From: Thermococcus sp.
GTDB lineage: Archaea > Methanobacteriota_B > Thermococci > Thermococcales > Thermococcaceae
DNA length: 15,621 bases
Direction: 5' to 3'
NCBI GenBank assembly: GCA_011050175.1
Contig: DRGF01000016.1
Location: 1-15,621 of the forward strand
Under the pieces are notes generated by a model that saw nothing but the letters and a program-made list of their open reading frames with translations, searched no databases and had not been told where the DNA came from. Numbering within the stretch: the first letter of the stretch is position 1; every line of letters starts with the position of its first letter. Made by a program: the position numbers and the translations under genes. Shown here piece by piece: positions 7,104 to 13,793 of this stretch.

Positions 7104-8040
7104 AGTCAATAACGCGCCTCACGTATTCCCTCCCCGGACTTTCGGGGAAGTTGTATGGCTCTTTCTTTGGCCTTTCATTGTAGTACGGCCTGTTGCAACC
7201 AGGACAGCCATGGGTAGCGAATATCTCGGGCGGAAGTACAGAGGCAAGTTCATCAGCGTCCATTCCAAAGCCAACTAAAGAGCCTTTTTCATCAAACTCG
7301 AAATCCTTCGGGCCGGCGAGCCCCTCCTTTATGAGGTAGTGTGCCACCTGAATTTTTCTGTATCTCTTGAGGCTCGGGGGTTCAGCGCTCTCCAGCCGGG
7401 TTCCCCTTATAGGAGTGAATGCGAAGAGGGAGACCCACGCCCCCATGGAATAAGCCTTTGCTATGGTCTCAACCGCTTCCCTGTCAGTCTCGCCGAGGCC
7501 GATTATCAGGTGAACGAGGGCCTTTCCCTCGCCGAAGACGTCGATGACATCAGCGGTGAAGCACCACATTTCGTCCCACGAGTAGAGGGAGTCCTTGATT
7601 TCGGGATATATCCTCTCACTCGCCGCGTCGAGGCCAACGCCGATGTAGTCAACTCCCCTCGATTTGAACTCCTCAAGGGCCTCCTTGTCAACGGGGGTTA
7701 TCGAGACGGAGACCGGAAGGCCCAGCGGCTGGAACTGGTCGAGGAGTTTGAGAACGTCGGAGACCAGTCCGGGGTAGTCAACCGTCTGGAGACATATTCT
7801 CGCAAAACCTCCCTCAGGAAGGCGCTCAATGACCTGCTCCACGTCGAAGGCGGGCCAGGTTATCCGGGATAGCTTCTTCAGGTCGGCCCAGCTCTCCCTC
7901 GCCTGGGGACAGAAGGCGCAGTTGTTCCTGCAGCGGCCCTCATGATACGTCATCAGGTAAGCCGTGGTCGGCTTTGCAAACATTTTGGCCTTTACCAGAC
8001 CCATCGCTATGGCAGTCCCGTAGGAGACCCTAATCATCAT
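7093..8040 (-). CDS. Radical SAM protein, biotin-synthase-like; probable archaeal lipoyl synthase component (LipS1/LipS2 type)
   Basis: A 315-residue radical SAM enzyme. The [4Fe-4S] binding motif is Cys37-x3-Cys41-x2-Cys44 (CRNNCAFC). Further cysteines at 83 (RICLQT) and in a C-terminal HGCPGC (279, 282) could bind an auxiliary cluster that donates sulfur. Databases usually label such proteins biotin synthase. By remembered synteny it corresponds to T. kodakarensis TK2248, one of two proteins shown to make lipoyl cofactor together; I believe that is LipS2, but I am not certain of the number. The partner is not in this window. The ATG overlaps the stop of the upstream MFS gene (ATGA), with GGGAGGT about 8 bases before it, so it is the third gene of an asparaginase-MFS-radical SAM operon. 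Radical SAM family is sure; lipoyl role is likely but not proven. Confidence 0.85.
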   Translation of the reverse strand: MMIRVSYGTAIAMGLVKAKMFAKPTTAYLMTYHEGRCRNNCAFCPQARESWADLKKLSRITWPAFDVEQVIERLPEGGFARICLQTVDYPGLVSDVLKLLDQFQPLGLPVSVSITPVDKEALEEFKSRGVDYIGVGLDAASERIYPEIKDSLYSWDEMWCFTADVIDVFGEGKALVHLIIGLGETDREAVETIAKAYSMGAWVSLFAFTPIRGTRLESAEPPSLKRYRKIQVAHYLIKEGLAGPKDFEFDEKGSLVGFGMDADELASVLPPEIFATHGCPGCNRPYYNERPKKEPYNFPESPGREYVRRVIDSIL

Positions 8041-9212
8041 TTTTTCTTACCTCCCAATATACGGGGCGCGTGGACTATTATAAGGGATGCGGCCGCTATG
8101 AATGGGAGCAGTGGGAAGACCCCTGCGTAGCCCTCAAGATTCGCCACGTATCCCAGCACAACCTGACCACCGAGCGTTCCAAGGTCAAAGAACATAGTGT
8201 AGACGCTGGAGCCCATCGTCCTTATCTTCCTGGGAAGATTTCCGAGGGCCATGAGCTGCATTGCCGGGACGGAGAGGCCGAAGCCGGCACCGACGAGGAG
8301 TGCGCTGATGTAGGAGTGGGGCGGGAGCCTGTAGAGGATCAGCACGGTGTAGCCGAGGATGATGAGGAGCATGCCAGCGCGTATGACCGGAATCGGACCC
8401 ATCCTGTCGGCACTCCTGCCCCCGATGAGCCTCATTATGAAGCTCGCCATACCAATGACCATCATGTAGAAGCCGAACAGCCTCTGGGGCATTCCCAGCA
8501 CCTTGTAGAGCGCGGGGAGGTACGTTGTGATTCCAGCGTAGGAGAACGCAAAGAAAAAGAGCGCCAGCGACGCGGCAACGAAATAGCTCCTGAGGAGCTC
8601 TGAGTAGCTGACGTCTTCGTGCCTTTCCTCCCTCTTACCAACGGTCTCTCTGCTATCGCGCCAGACCGGCACTACAAGGGCGAGGCCGATGAATGAAAAT
8701 ACCACCGTGAAGGCAAAGGCCCCGACGAAGCCGATGATGTCCGAGAGGTAGCCCCCAAGGGCTGGGCCGATTATGTTGCCTAGGGAGAACATCATGCCCC
8801 TCCATCCCAGGGTCTCACCCACACGCCCCTCCGGCGCAAGGTCAACGGCCGTGGAGAGGCTGGAGGGGAAGAATATTCCCATTGAAAAGCCGTGGATGGC
8901 CCTTGCGAAGGCAAATATCCAGAGGTTTCCAAGGAGCGCGGAGACTATGTAGAGGGCTCCCGCCAGCATCCCCAGGACGTTGCCGGCCATCATGGCCTGG
9001 AACTTGTAGCCCCTGTCACCGATGAGACCGCCGACTGGCTTCGATAACAGCGAAACGACGGAGGCAACTCCCGCGACCAGGCCAACAAGGAACGGGGTGG
9101 CCTCAAGGGTTATCGCGAAGGGCGATATTATGGGGTTGACTACGCTTATCCCCAGGAAGAAAAAGAAGGTCGAGAAGTTGAGCAGCCAGATGTCCCGGAG
9201 CGCTCTGTCGAT
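8037..9212 (-). CDS. Major facilitator superfamily transporter with apparent ATC start codon
   Basis: Reading from 9212 gives 391 residues and about twelve membrane helices, the normal MFS size. The first ATG in frame is at 8993, which would give only 318 residues and lose helices 1-2. The 73 codons before it clearly belong to the gene: they encode helix 1 (STFFFFLGISVV), helix 2, and most of motif A (GGLIGDRGYK). Between the asparaginase stop (9218-9216) and 8993 the frame holds no ATG, GTG or TTG. The codon where Met is expected, before Asp-Arg-Ala-Leu-Arg, is ATC at 9212-9210, and GGGGGT lies exactly 7 bases upstream, the spacing used by neighbouring genes. A non-AUG start, a recent start-codon mutation, or a base error are all possible. 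The substrate is unknown. The gene sits between asparaginase and the radical SAM gene in one operon. Confidence 0.82.
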   Translation of the reverse strand: MDRALRDIWLLNFSTFFFFLGISVVNPIISPFAITLEATPFLVGLVAGVASVVSLLSKPVGGLIGDRGYKFQAMMAGNVLGMLAGALYIVSALLGNLWIFAFARAIHGFSMGIFFPSSLSTAVDLAPEGRVGETLGWRGMMFSLGNIIGPALGGYLSDIIGFVGAFAFTVVFSFIGLALVVPVWRDSRETVGKREERHEDVSYSELLRSYFVAASLALFFFAFSYAGITTYLPALYKVLGMPQRLFGFYMMVIGMASFIMRLIGGRSADRMGPIPVIRAGMLLIILGYTVLILYRLPPHSYISALLVGAGFGLSVPAMQLMALGNLPRKIRTMGSSVYTMFFDLGTLGGQVVLGYVANLEGYAGVFPLLPFIAAASLIIVHAPRILGGKKK

Positions 9213-9225
9213 GGCTCAAACCCCC
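9213..9225 (-). promoter_or_regulatory. Ribosome binding site that decides the ATC start of the MFS gene
   Basis: On the minus strand GGGGGT at 9225-9220 is followed by seven bases and then ATC at 9212. It can pair with the anti-Shine-Dalgarno ACCUCC with one G-U wobble. It overlaps the last codons of the asparaginase gene, so ribosomes ending there could restart here. Confidence 0.45.
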
Positions 9226-10136
9226 GCCACGGGTTCGTCCATTCCCTCCCTCATGAAGGCGTGGCTCATGTGCTTGGTGTTCTTGGCGAAGCCCACGTTG
9301 CCCCTTGCATCGACCATTATGACGCCCATCGTGTCCGCGCCGAAGTAGCGGGTCGCGAGGCTTATTGCGGCCTCGCTGGCTGCCTGGGCGTCCATTCCAA
9401 GCCTGACGAAGTCAGTGGCGCTCTTGGCCAGGGCGAGCTTTATTGCAACTTCACCCAGACCGGTGCAGGAAGCGCCGGCAACTTCGTTGGCGTAGGTTCC
9501 GCCGCCGATTATAGGTGTGTCGCCAACCCTGCCGAACATCTTGAGGAAAACGCCGCCGGTGGAGGTTCCTGCAACTACCTCCTCACCGTCGAAGGCAACG
9601 GCCCCAACCGTGCTCCTGAGAACTTCGGGATACTCCTTGATCAGCTCGTTGAGCCTCTTCCAGTGCTTTGTTTCCCCGGTCTCAACAAGCTTCTTCCTCA
9701 GCTCCTCCCACTGCTTCAACCTCTCATCAGTCCTAGGGTCGTACTCCTCGAAGCCCACGAGCCTGGCAAACTTGACCGCGCCCTCACCGTTGAGCAGGAC
9801 GTGGTCCGTCTTCTCCATCACCTTCCTCGCGACGCTTATCGGGTTCTTGACGCCCCAGATTCCAGCAACCGCTCCCGCTTCAAGGGTCTTCCCGCGCATT
9901 ATTGCCGCGTCCATCTCAACCCTGCCGTCGAGGGTGAGGACAGAACCGGTGCCGGCGTTGAAGAGGGGATTATCTTCGAGAACCTTGACGGCCTCCTCAA
10001 CGGCGTCCAGTGCAGAACCCCTCTTGAGCTCCCGCCAGCCGGCCAGAACAGCCTCCCTAACGCCCTCAATAACCTTTGGAATGCGCTCCTCATTCCTGAT
10101 GGTGCCGGCACCACCGTGGACTATTATTGCGACCAT
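9216..10136 (-). CDS. Plant-type L-asparaginase / isoaspartyl peptidase (Ntn hydrolase)
   Basis: A 306-residue threonine hydrolase precursor that splits asparagine to aspartate and ammonia and often also beta-aspartyl dipeptides. It is cytosolic; no signal peptide is seen. Family features are the N-terminal VHGGAGT, NPLFNAGTGSVL, the self-cleavage site before Thr176 in STVGAVAF (Thr176 becomes the nucleophile of the beta chain), GTSTGG, the GRVGDTPIIGGGTYA substrate loop and ASCTGLGE. The residue before the nucleophile is Ser rather than the Gly of E. coli IaaA. The ATG at 10136 is chosen because GGTGG precedes it at the usual spacing; a GTG at 10145 would add three residues and lies in that site. 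It is the first gene of the operon with MFS and radical SAM. It probably corresponds to T. kodakarensis TK2246 (synteny from memory). Confidence 0.95.
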   Translation of the reverse strand: MVAIIVHGGAGTIRNEERIPKVIEGVREAVLAGWRELKRGSALDAVEEAVKVLEDNPLFNAGTGSVLTLDGRVEMDAAIMRGKTLEAGAVAGIWGVKNPISVARKVMEKTDHVLLNGEGAVKFARLVGFEEYDPRTDERLKQWEELRKKLVETGETKHWKRLNELIKEYPEVLRSTVGAVAFDGEEVVAGTSTGGVFLKMFGRVGDTPIIGGGTYANEVAGASCTGLGEVAIKLALAKSATDFVRLGMDAQAASEAAISLATRYFGADTMGVIMVDARGNVGFAKNTKHMSHAFMREGMDEPVAGV

Positions 10137-10139
10137 GAG

Positions 10140-10180
10140 AACCACCGTAATAAAAAGCCCTCGAATGGTTAAAAAAATTG
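10140..10180 (-). promoter_or_regulatory. Possible terminator of the PhoU gene and promoter of the asparaginase operon
   Basis: On the minus strand a run of seven T at 10177-10171, then GCTTTTTATTA near 10158-10148, lies between the PhoU-like stop and the asparaginase ATG. The T-run could end transcription of the upstream gene, as archaeal terminators are T-rich, or the AATTTTTTTAA could act as a weak TATA box about 37 bases before the start. GGTGG at about 10145-10141 is the ribosome binding site. Assignment is tentative. Confidence 0.3.
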
Positions 10181-10202
10181 TGGAAACGGAAAGACAGAAA
10201 CT

Positions 10203-11117
10203 TCAGCTCAGTGCCATATTGATTATCGTCTCGCCGATGTTCTCAAGATACTCGAGAATTCTGCGGTAGCTCTCAAGGGCCAGCGACCTGTGGTAGTCGA
10301 TGGAGCGTATCCCCTCCTTGAGCTCAAGCATCAGCCGGTCGATCTTCGTGAGGTCGCGCTGCTCGATCTGGGCCATCATCTGGCCGAATTTCTCCTTAAG
10401 GTACGGAACGTTCACCTCGCCGGGGTTCTCCGCGATGCGCGTTATGTGGTCTCCGATGCGCTCGATGTTCCTTACTATGAAGAGTATGCCGAGAAGGTCA
10501 AACGTCCTCTTGATTATGCCGCTCTCTTCCGTGACGCCACGCTTGGTCAAAATCCTGTTGACTGTGCGGATTATGAGGAAGTAGAACCTGTCCAGCTCGT
10601 TCTCAAGGTCGTTGATGTCATTGAGTATCTCCTCTTCCCCTGGGTTCTGAACGAGAAGCTCGAGGTCACCGAGCATGGACATTATGAGCGAGTGAATCCT
10701 GTTGAGAAGCTCGGTCAGGTTTACCTCCTCCTCGTCAAGGAGGCTCTTTGCCACCATCCTCTGGGGTTCGTCGAGGATTATCTCAACGCCGGGAAGGCTC
10801 TGGAGAACCTTTCGCAGTTTTACCTTGTAGAGTGGCATCTCCTCAGCGAGATGTATCTCAAGGACGTCGTAGCCCTGGATATATGCCGAGATAACAAGCC
10901 TGACGGCCATATCGGGGGAGTATTCGCGAGATATCGTTAGGACTTTCTTCTCGCTTACTTCCCTCGGCTCTTTGGGAAATATAGTTATGCTCCCGTCAGG
11001 GTTTACCAACAGTGGAACGACATCCCCCTGGCTGAGGCCGTGTTCCTTGACCCACTTCTTGGGGAGGGATATTATGTATGAACTCCTGCCGGTAAATTGG
11101 ATTTTTCTGAACTCCAT
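10203..11117 (-). CDS. Phosphate-uptake regulator, PhoU-like with N-terminal AbrB/SpoVT domain
   Basis: A 304-residue two-part protein. Residues 1-45 match a SpoVT/AbrB swapped-hairpin domain (RKIQFTGRSSYIISLPKKWVKEHG, then GDVV), a DNA- or partner-binding fold. Residues 115-300 are long charged helices of PhoU type, including the acidic ENELDRFYFLIIRTVNR and IVRNIERIGDHITRIAEN motif, which in PhoU binds metal ions. This arrangement is common in archaea, where such proteins are named PhoU though their role in phosphate control is mostly assumed. No phosphate transporter genes are in the window. The ATG at 11117 has GGTGAT just upstream; a GTG at 11126 lies inside that site. It diverges from an MFS gene. 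Confidence 0.88.
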   Translation of the reverse strand: MEFRKIQFTGRSSYIISLPKKWVKEHGLSQGDVVPLLVNPDGSITIFPKEPREVSEKKVLTISREYSPDMAVRLVISAYIQGYDVLEIHLAEEMPLYKVKLRKVLQSLPGVEIILDEPQRMVAKSLLDEEEVNLTELLNRIHSLIMSMLGDLELLVQNPGEEEILNDINDLENELDRFYFLIIRTVNRILTKRGVTEESGIIKRTFDLLGILFIVRNIERIGDHITRIAENPGEVNVPYLKEKFGQMMAQIEQRDLTKIDRLMLELKEGIRSIDYHRSLALESYRRILEYLENIGETIINMALS

Positions 11118-11205
11118 AGATATCACCGCCGATATATAGACAAACGGCAGTATATAAAAGGCTTCAGTTCGACAAACTTATAAACGCTAAGATTAACGTT
11201 AGCAC
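11118..11205. promoter_or_regulatory. Divergent promoters of PhoU-like and MFS genes with inverted repeat
   Basis: Minus strand: CTTTTATATA at 11160-11151, about 38 bases before the PhoU ATG, plus GGTGAT as ribosome binding site. Plus strand: TTATAAAC at 11178-11185, centred about 25 bases before the MFS ATG at 11206, with no ribosome binding site, so this mRNA is probably leaderless. Between that TATA box and the start lies GCTAA-N8-TTAGC (11186-11203) with an inner palindrome TAACGTTA (11194-11201), well placed for a repressor. Confidence 0.55.
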
Positions 11206-12372
11206 ATGCTCCAGGGATACAGCAGGGACGCAAAGATACTCATAGCCGCCAACGCGGCGGGCCAGCTGTTCCTCCAGTTCTCGACATTCATCATGCCGTT
11301 CTACCTGGCAGTTTTGGGCTACGACATGGCGGCCATGGGGACGTTTTTCTCGATACAGACGTTTACGGGAGGGCTGTTCTTCCTGATAGCTGGCCAGGTC
11401 TCGCTGAGACTGGGCTACAGGAAAACCCTCATCTTTTCGGCACTCCTCGGGCTCGCGGGAAGAATTCTCCAGGTGGCTGCAATAAATGACTACGTACTCG
11501 CCCTGGGCTTCTTCCTGGTAGGCGCAAACATGGGGCTCAGACAGCCGAATTTCTCGGCACTCCTCAGCGAGGAAGTGGAGGAGGAGCAGAGGCACCATGC
11601 GTTTTCGATAAGCTTCGGTCTGGGAACGATATTCAACGCACTGGGCGTCCTCATAGCGGGCTTTGCCCCGGACTTCCTCATAACCCTCGGACTTACTGAG
11701 AGGTTAGCCTACAGAATCGTCATCTCACTGGCGCTCATCCAGTTCGCCCTGGTGATTCCCGCCCTGTTGATAATACACGACGTCCCCGTGAAGAACCCGA
11801 AGATAAACTGGAACCGCGAGCTGGTCGTCAAGATACTCAAGTTCTCACTCCCGAGCGCTCTGATAGGCTTTGGGGCCGGGATAACCATACCCTACATGAG
11901 CCTTTACTTCAAGCTCCGGTTTGGACAGACGCTCGCCGCGATAAGTGGGATATTCTTCTTCCAGCAGCTCGCGATGGGACTCGGCTCCTTCGGCCTTCCA
12001 AAACTTGTTCAGAAAATAGGACCGGTCAAGGTGATAACATCCTTCCAGAGCATAGCGGCCTTTCTCTTCGCGGTGTTCCCCTCAATAGAGACGTTCCTGC
12101 TGGCGGCGGCGCTCTACATACTCCGCTCAATCCTCATGAACATAGTCTGGCCCATAAACGACTCCTTTATGATGGGCTTCTTCTCGACCGAGGAGAAAGC
12201 CACAGCTGCCGGGATAATGAGGGCCTTCTCAACCTTCATGCGCGGCGGCGGGAACTACGTCGGCGGCCTGCTGTTTGGCATATCCCTGAGCTACCCGTTC
12301 TATGCGACCGCGTTCCTCTACGTCGTCGCCACGGTGATATTCTACGCCTTCTTCATAAAACACAACAAGTGA
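11206..12372 (+). CDS. Major facilitator superfamily transporter
   Basis: A 388-residue protein with about twelve hydrophobic helices. The loop after helix 2 has a weakened motif A (GQVSLRLGYRK), keeping the Gly-Tyr-Arg-Lys end but without the usual Asp. A loop near residue 115 reads ALLSEEVEEEQRHHAFS, the expected helix 4-5 motif region. A short cytoplasmic linker (NPKINWNRELVVKILKF) divides the halves. The C-terminal half has ATAAGIMRAFSTFMRGGGN, a typical helix 10-11 segment. The substrate is unknown. The start is supported by the TATA spacing rather than by a ribosome binding site. It ends 9 bases before the end of the convergent IorB-like gene. Confidence 0.9.
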   Translation: MLQGYSRDAKILIAANAAGQLFLQFSTFIMPFYLAVLGYDMAAMGTFFSIQTFTGGLFFLIAGQVSLRLGYRKTLIFSALLGLAGRILQVAAINDYVLALGFFLVGANMGLRQPNFSALLSEEVEEEQRHHAFSISFGLGTIFNALGVLIAGFAPDFLITLGLTERLAYRIVISLALIQFALVIPALLIIHDVPVKNPKINWNRELVVKILKFSLPSALIGFGAGITIPYMSLYFKLRFGQTLAAISGIFFFQQLAMGLGSFGLPKLVQKIGPVKVITSFQSIAAFLFAVFPSIETFLLAAALYILRSILMNIVWPINDSFMMGFFSTEEKATAAGIMRAFSTFMRGGGNYVGGLLFGISLSYPFYATAFLYVVATVIFYAFFIKHNK

Positions 12373-12381
12373 AAAGAAGAG

Positions 12382-12966
12382 TCAAGCCTTAGCGAGGTCA
12401 ATTCCCAGCTCAAGGGCCCTGAAGTTAAGCTCCCAGAGCTTCTCTTTAAGGGTGAGCCTTATTCCCTCAAGCAGGGACTCCTTCTTGAGGGGAATCAGCC
12501 CCTTGCCGTAGGCGTAGCCGAGCATGAGGACACCCAGCGTTCTGGGATTTATTTTGTCAGCCTCGCGCTGGAAGTCCATCATGTACACGGGGCATATCTT
12601 GCCGATGGCGCCCTCGATTTCATCGAGTTCCGGGTACTTCTCCTTTCCCACGAGGGTCGTTGCCGTGTGGATAGGGTAGGCATTTACCACGGCCACGCTG
12701 TCCTTCCCGAGGAAGCGGGCGTTTCTCAGGGCCTCAGCAGGTTCGAGGGCGAGCATAAGATTCGCTTCCCCTTCCTCGATGAGGGGGGAGTAAACTTCCT
12801 CGCCAAAGCGGAGGTAGCTGAGGACGCTTCCGTAGCGCTGGCTCATTCCAAGGGTTTCACCTATTCTGACGTTGTAGCCCTCGCTCATGGCGGCGTTTCC
12901 AAATATACGCGAAAGGGTCAAGCCGCCCTGCCCGCCAACACCGGTGATTATGAGGTTGAACTCCAT
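12382..12966 (-). CDS. iorB: Indolepyruvate ferredoxin oxidoreductase beta-subunit-like protein (2-oxoacid oxidoreductase gamma domain)
   Basis: A 194-residue protein of the catalytic gamma-type domain found in IorB and in 2-oxoacid:ferredoxin oxidoreductases. The N-terminus has the hallmark ITGVGGQGG at 7-15, followed by the conserved ETLGMSQRYGSV loop and the ANLMLALEPAEALR strand-helix. IorB normally pairs with IorA, which carries thiamine diphosphate and Fe-S clusters, to oxidise aryl pyruvates to acyl-CoA while reducing ferredoxin. No iorA is next to it, so it may be a second copy that serves another alpha subunit. The ATG at 12966 has GGTG at 6 bases; a GTG at 12975 lies in the GGTGGTG tract itself. 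Length is normal for the family. Confidence 0.85.
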   Translation of the reverse strand: MEFNLIITGVGGQGGLTLSRIFGNAAMSEGYNVRIGETLGMSQRYGSVLSYLRFGEEVYSPLIEEGEANLMLALEPAEALRNARFLGKDSVAVVNAYPIHTATTLVGKEKYPELDEIEGAIGKICPVYMMDFQREADKINPRTLGVLMLGYAYGKGLIPLKKESLLEGIRLTLKEKLWELNFRALELGIDLAKA

Positions 12967-13100
12967 CGACACCACCTTGCATACTTGGGCACTGAGAATA
13001 AAAAACCTGTTGTCAAGAAAATTCAGAGAATCCTCTCATCTTTCGAAAGAAATATACCCCCAAGCGGCAAATATTTAAAGAATAACGCTAACCTTCAAAC
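12967..13100. promoter_or_regulatory. Divergent promoters of the IorB-like and methyltransferase genes, with a 12-bp palindrome
   Basis: Minus strand: AGGTTTTTTATTCT near 13009-12996 is a T-rich TATA candidate about 35 bases from the IorB ATG, and AAGGTGG is its ribosome binding site. Plus strand: TATTTAAA at 13072-13079 is centred about 25 bases before the methyltransferase ATG, with no ribosome binding site, so a leaderless mRNA is likely. TCTTTCGAAAGA at 13039-13050 is a perfect palindrome just upstream of that box. Confidence 0.5.
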
Positions 13101-13787
13101 ATGGGCTTCGAGGAATATTACACGGTCATCAAAGCCTACAGCGATATACACTCCAACGAATACAAGAAACGAATCGAAACCCTGGAGCCGTTGCTCCTCA
13201 AGCACATGACAACTAGGGGAAAAGTTCTTGATCTAGCCTGCGGCGCGGGAGGATTTTCTTTTCTGCTCGAAGACCTCGGGTTTGATGTTGTGGCCCTTGA
13301 CTCAAGTGAGTCAATGCTGGAAAGAGCCAGGGAGTTCGCAAAGGACAAGAATTCCAGGGTTGAGTTCGTCAAGGGGGACGCGAAGAGCATTCCATTCGAG
13401 AATAATTCATTTGAGTACGTAATCTTTATAGACAGCCTTGTCCACTTTGAAGCGGCCGAGTTGAATGCCGTCTTCAAAGAGATTGCAAGGGTGCTCAAAC
13501 CCGGTGGAAAGTTTATCCTCTACTTCACAGATCTAAGAGAGCTTCTTCCGATTCTAATGGGCGGCCAAGTTGTGGGGGATAATTACTGGATAAGCAAGGT
13601 GCTTCCAGACCCCGAAGAAAAGACCGCCCTTATTGAGTTCCAGAGTGAGAGTAATCATTTCCGAGTTCGCTTCAACGTGTGGGGCACAATCGCGGTTGAA
13701 CTCCTCGCAAAGCGCTATTTCCGACAGCTCCACAGTGAAAAGCTCAACAAGCACAGCTACTTCCAGGTGTACACTCCAAAAAAGTAG
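13101..13787 (+). CDS. Class I SAM-dependent methyltransferase
   Basis: A 228-residue methyltransferase of the UbiE/Methyltransf_11 type. SAM-binding motif I is Val42-Leu-Asp-Leu-Ala-Cys-Gly-Ala-Gly-Gly51, the acidic residue at the end of strand 2 is Asp67 (VVALDSSESML), then VEFVKGDAKSIPF, and motif post-II is EYVIFIDSLVHF; LKPGGKFILYFTD follows. The substrate (small molecule, lipid or other) cannot be told. There is no membrane segment. Base use differs from the neighbours: for example 13381-13440 holds 22 G or C in 60, and codons such as GAT, AAT, TTT and ATT are frequent, which suggests later arrival or weaker selection. The start rests on TATA spacing. It ends 6 bases before the end of the convergent lysS gene. 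Confidence 0.9.
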   Translation: MGFEEYYTVIKAYSDIHSNEYKKRIETLEPLLLKHMTTRGKVLDLACGAGGFSFLLEDLGFDVVALDSSESMLERAREFAKDKNSRVEFVKGDAKSIPFENNSFEYVIFIDSLVHFEAAELNAVFKEIARVLKPGGKFILYFTDLRELLPILMGGQVVGDNYWISKVLPDPEEKTALIEFQSESNHFRVRFNVWGTIAVELLAKRYFRQLHSEKLNKHSYFQVYTPKK

Positions 13788-13793
13788 CAAAAA

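Noticed and set aside
8037..8993. Annotating the second MFS gene from the first ATG at 8993
   Set aside because: This removes helices 1-2 and motif A that are plainly encoded upstream, and no ribosome binding site lies before 8993.
9216..9218. TGA readthrough as selenocysteine or other recoding to fuse asparaginase and transporter
   Set aside because: The frame match is real, but Thermococcales are not known to use selenocysteine, asparaginase ends at its normal C-terminus, and a coupled ATC start explains the data more simply. Kept only as an alternative in the finding.
9261..10172. Long open frame of about 303 codons on the plus strand opposite asparaginase
   Set aside because: Antisense shadow; no recognisable motif, no promoter or ribosome binding site, and the asparaginase reading is certain.
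11118..11126. TATCAC near the PhoU-like start as a possible TGR (glycolytic regulator) site
   Set aside because: Only one half of the TATCAC-N5-GTGATA motif is present, and those bases are explained by the GGTGAT ribosome binding site.
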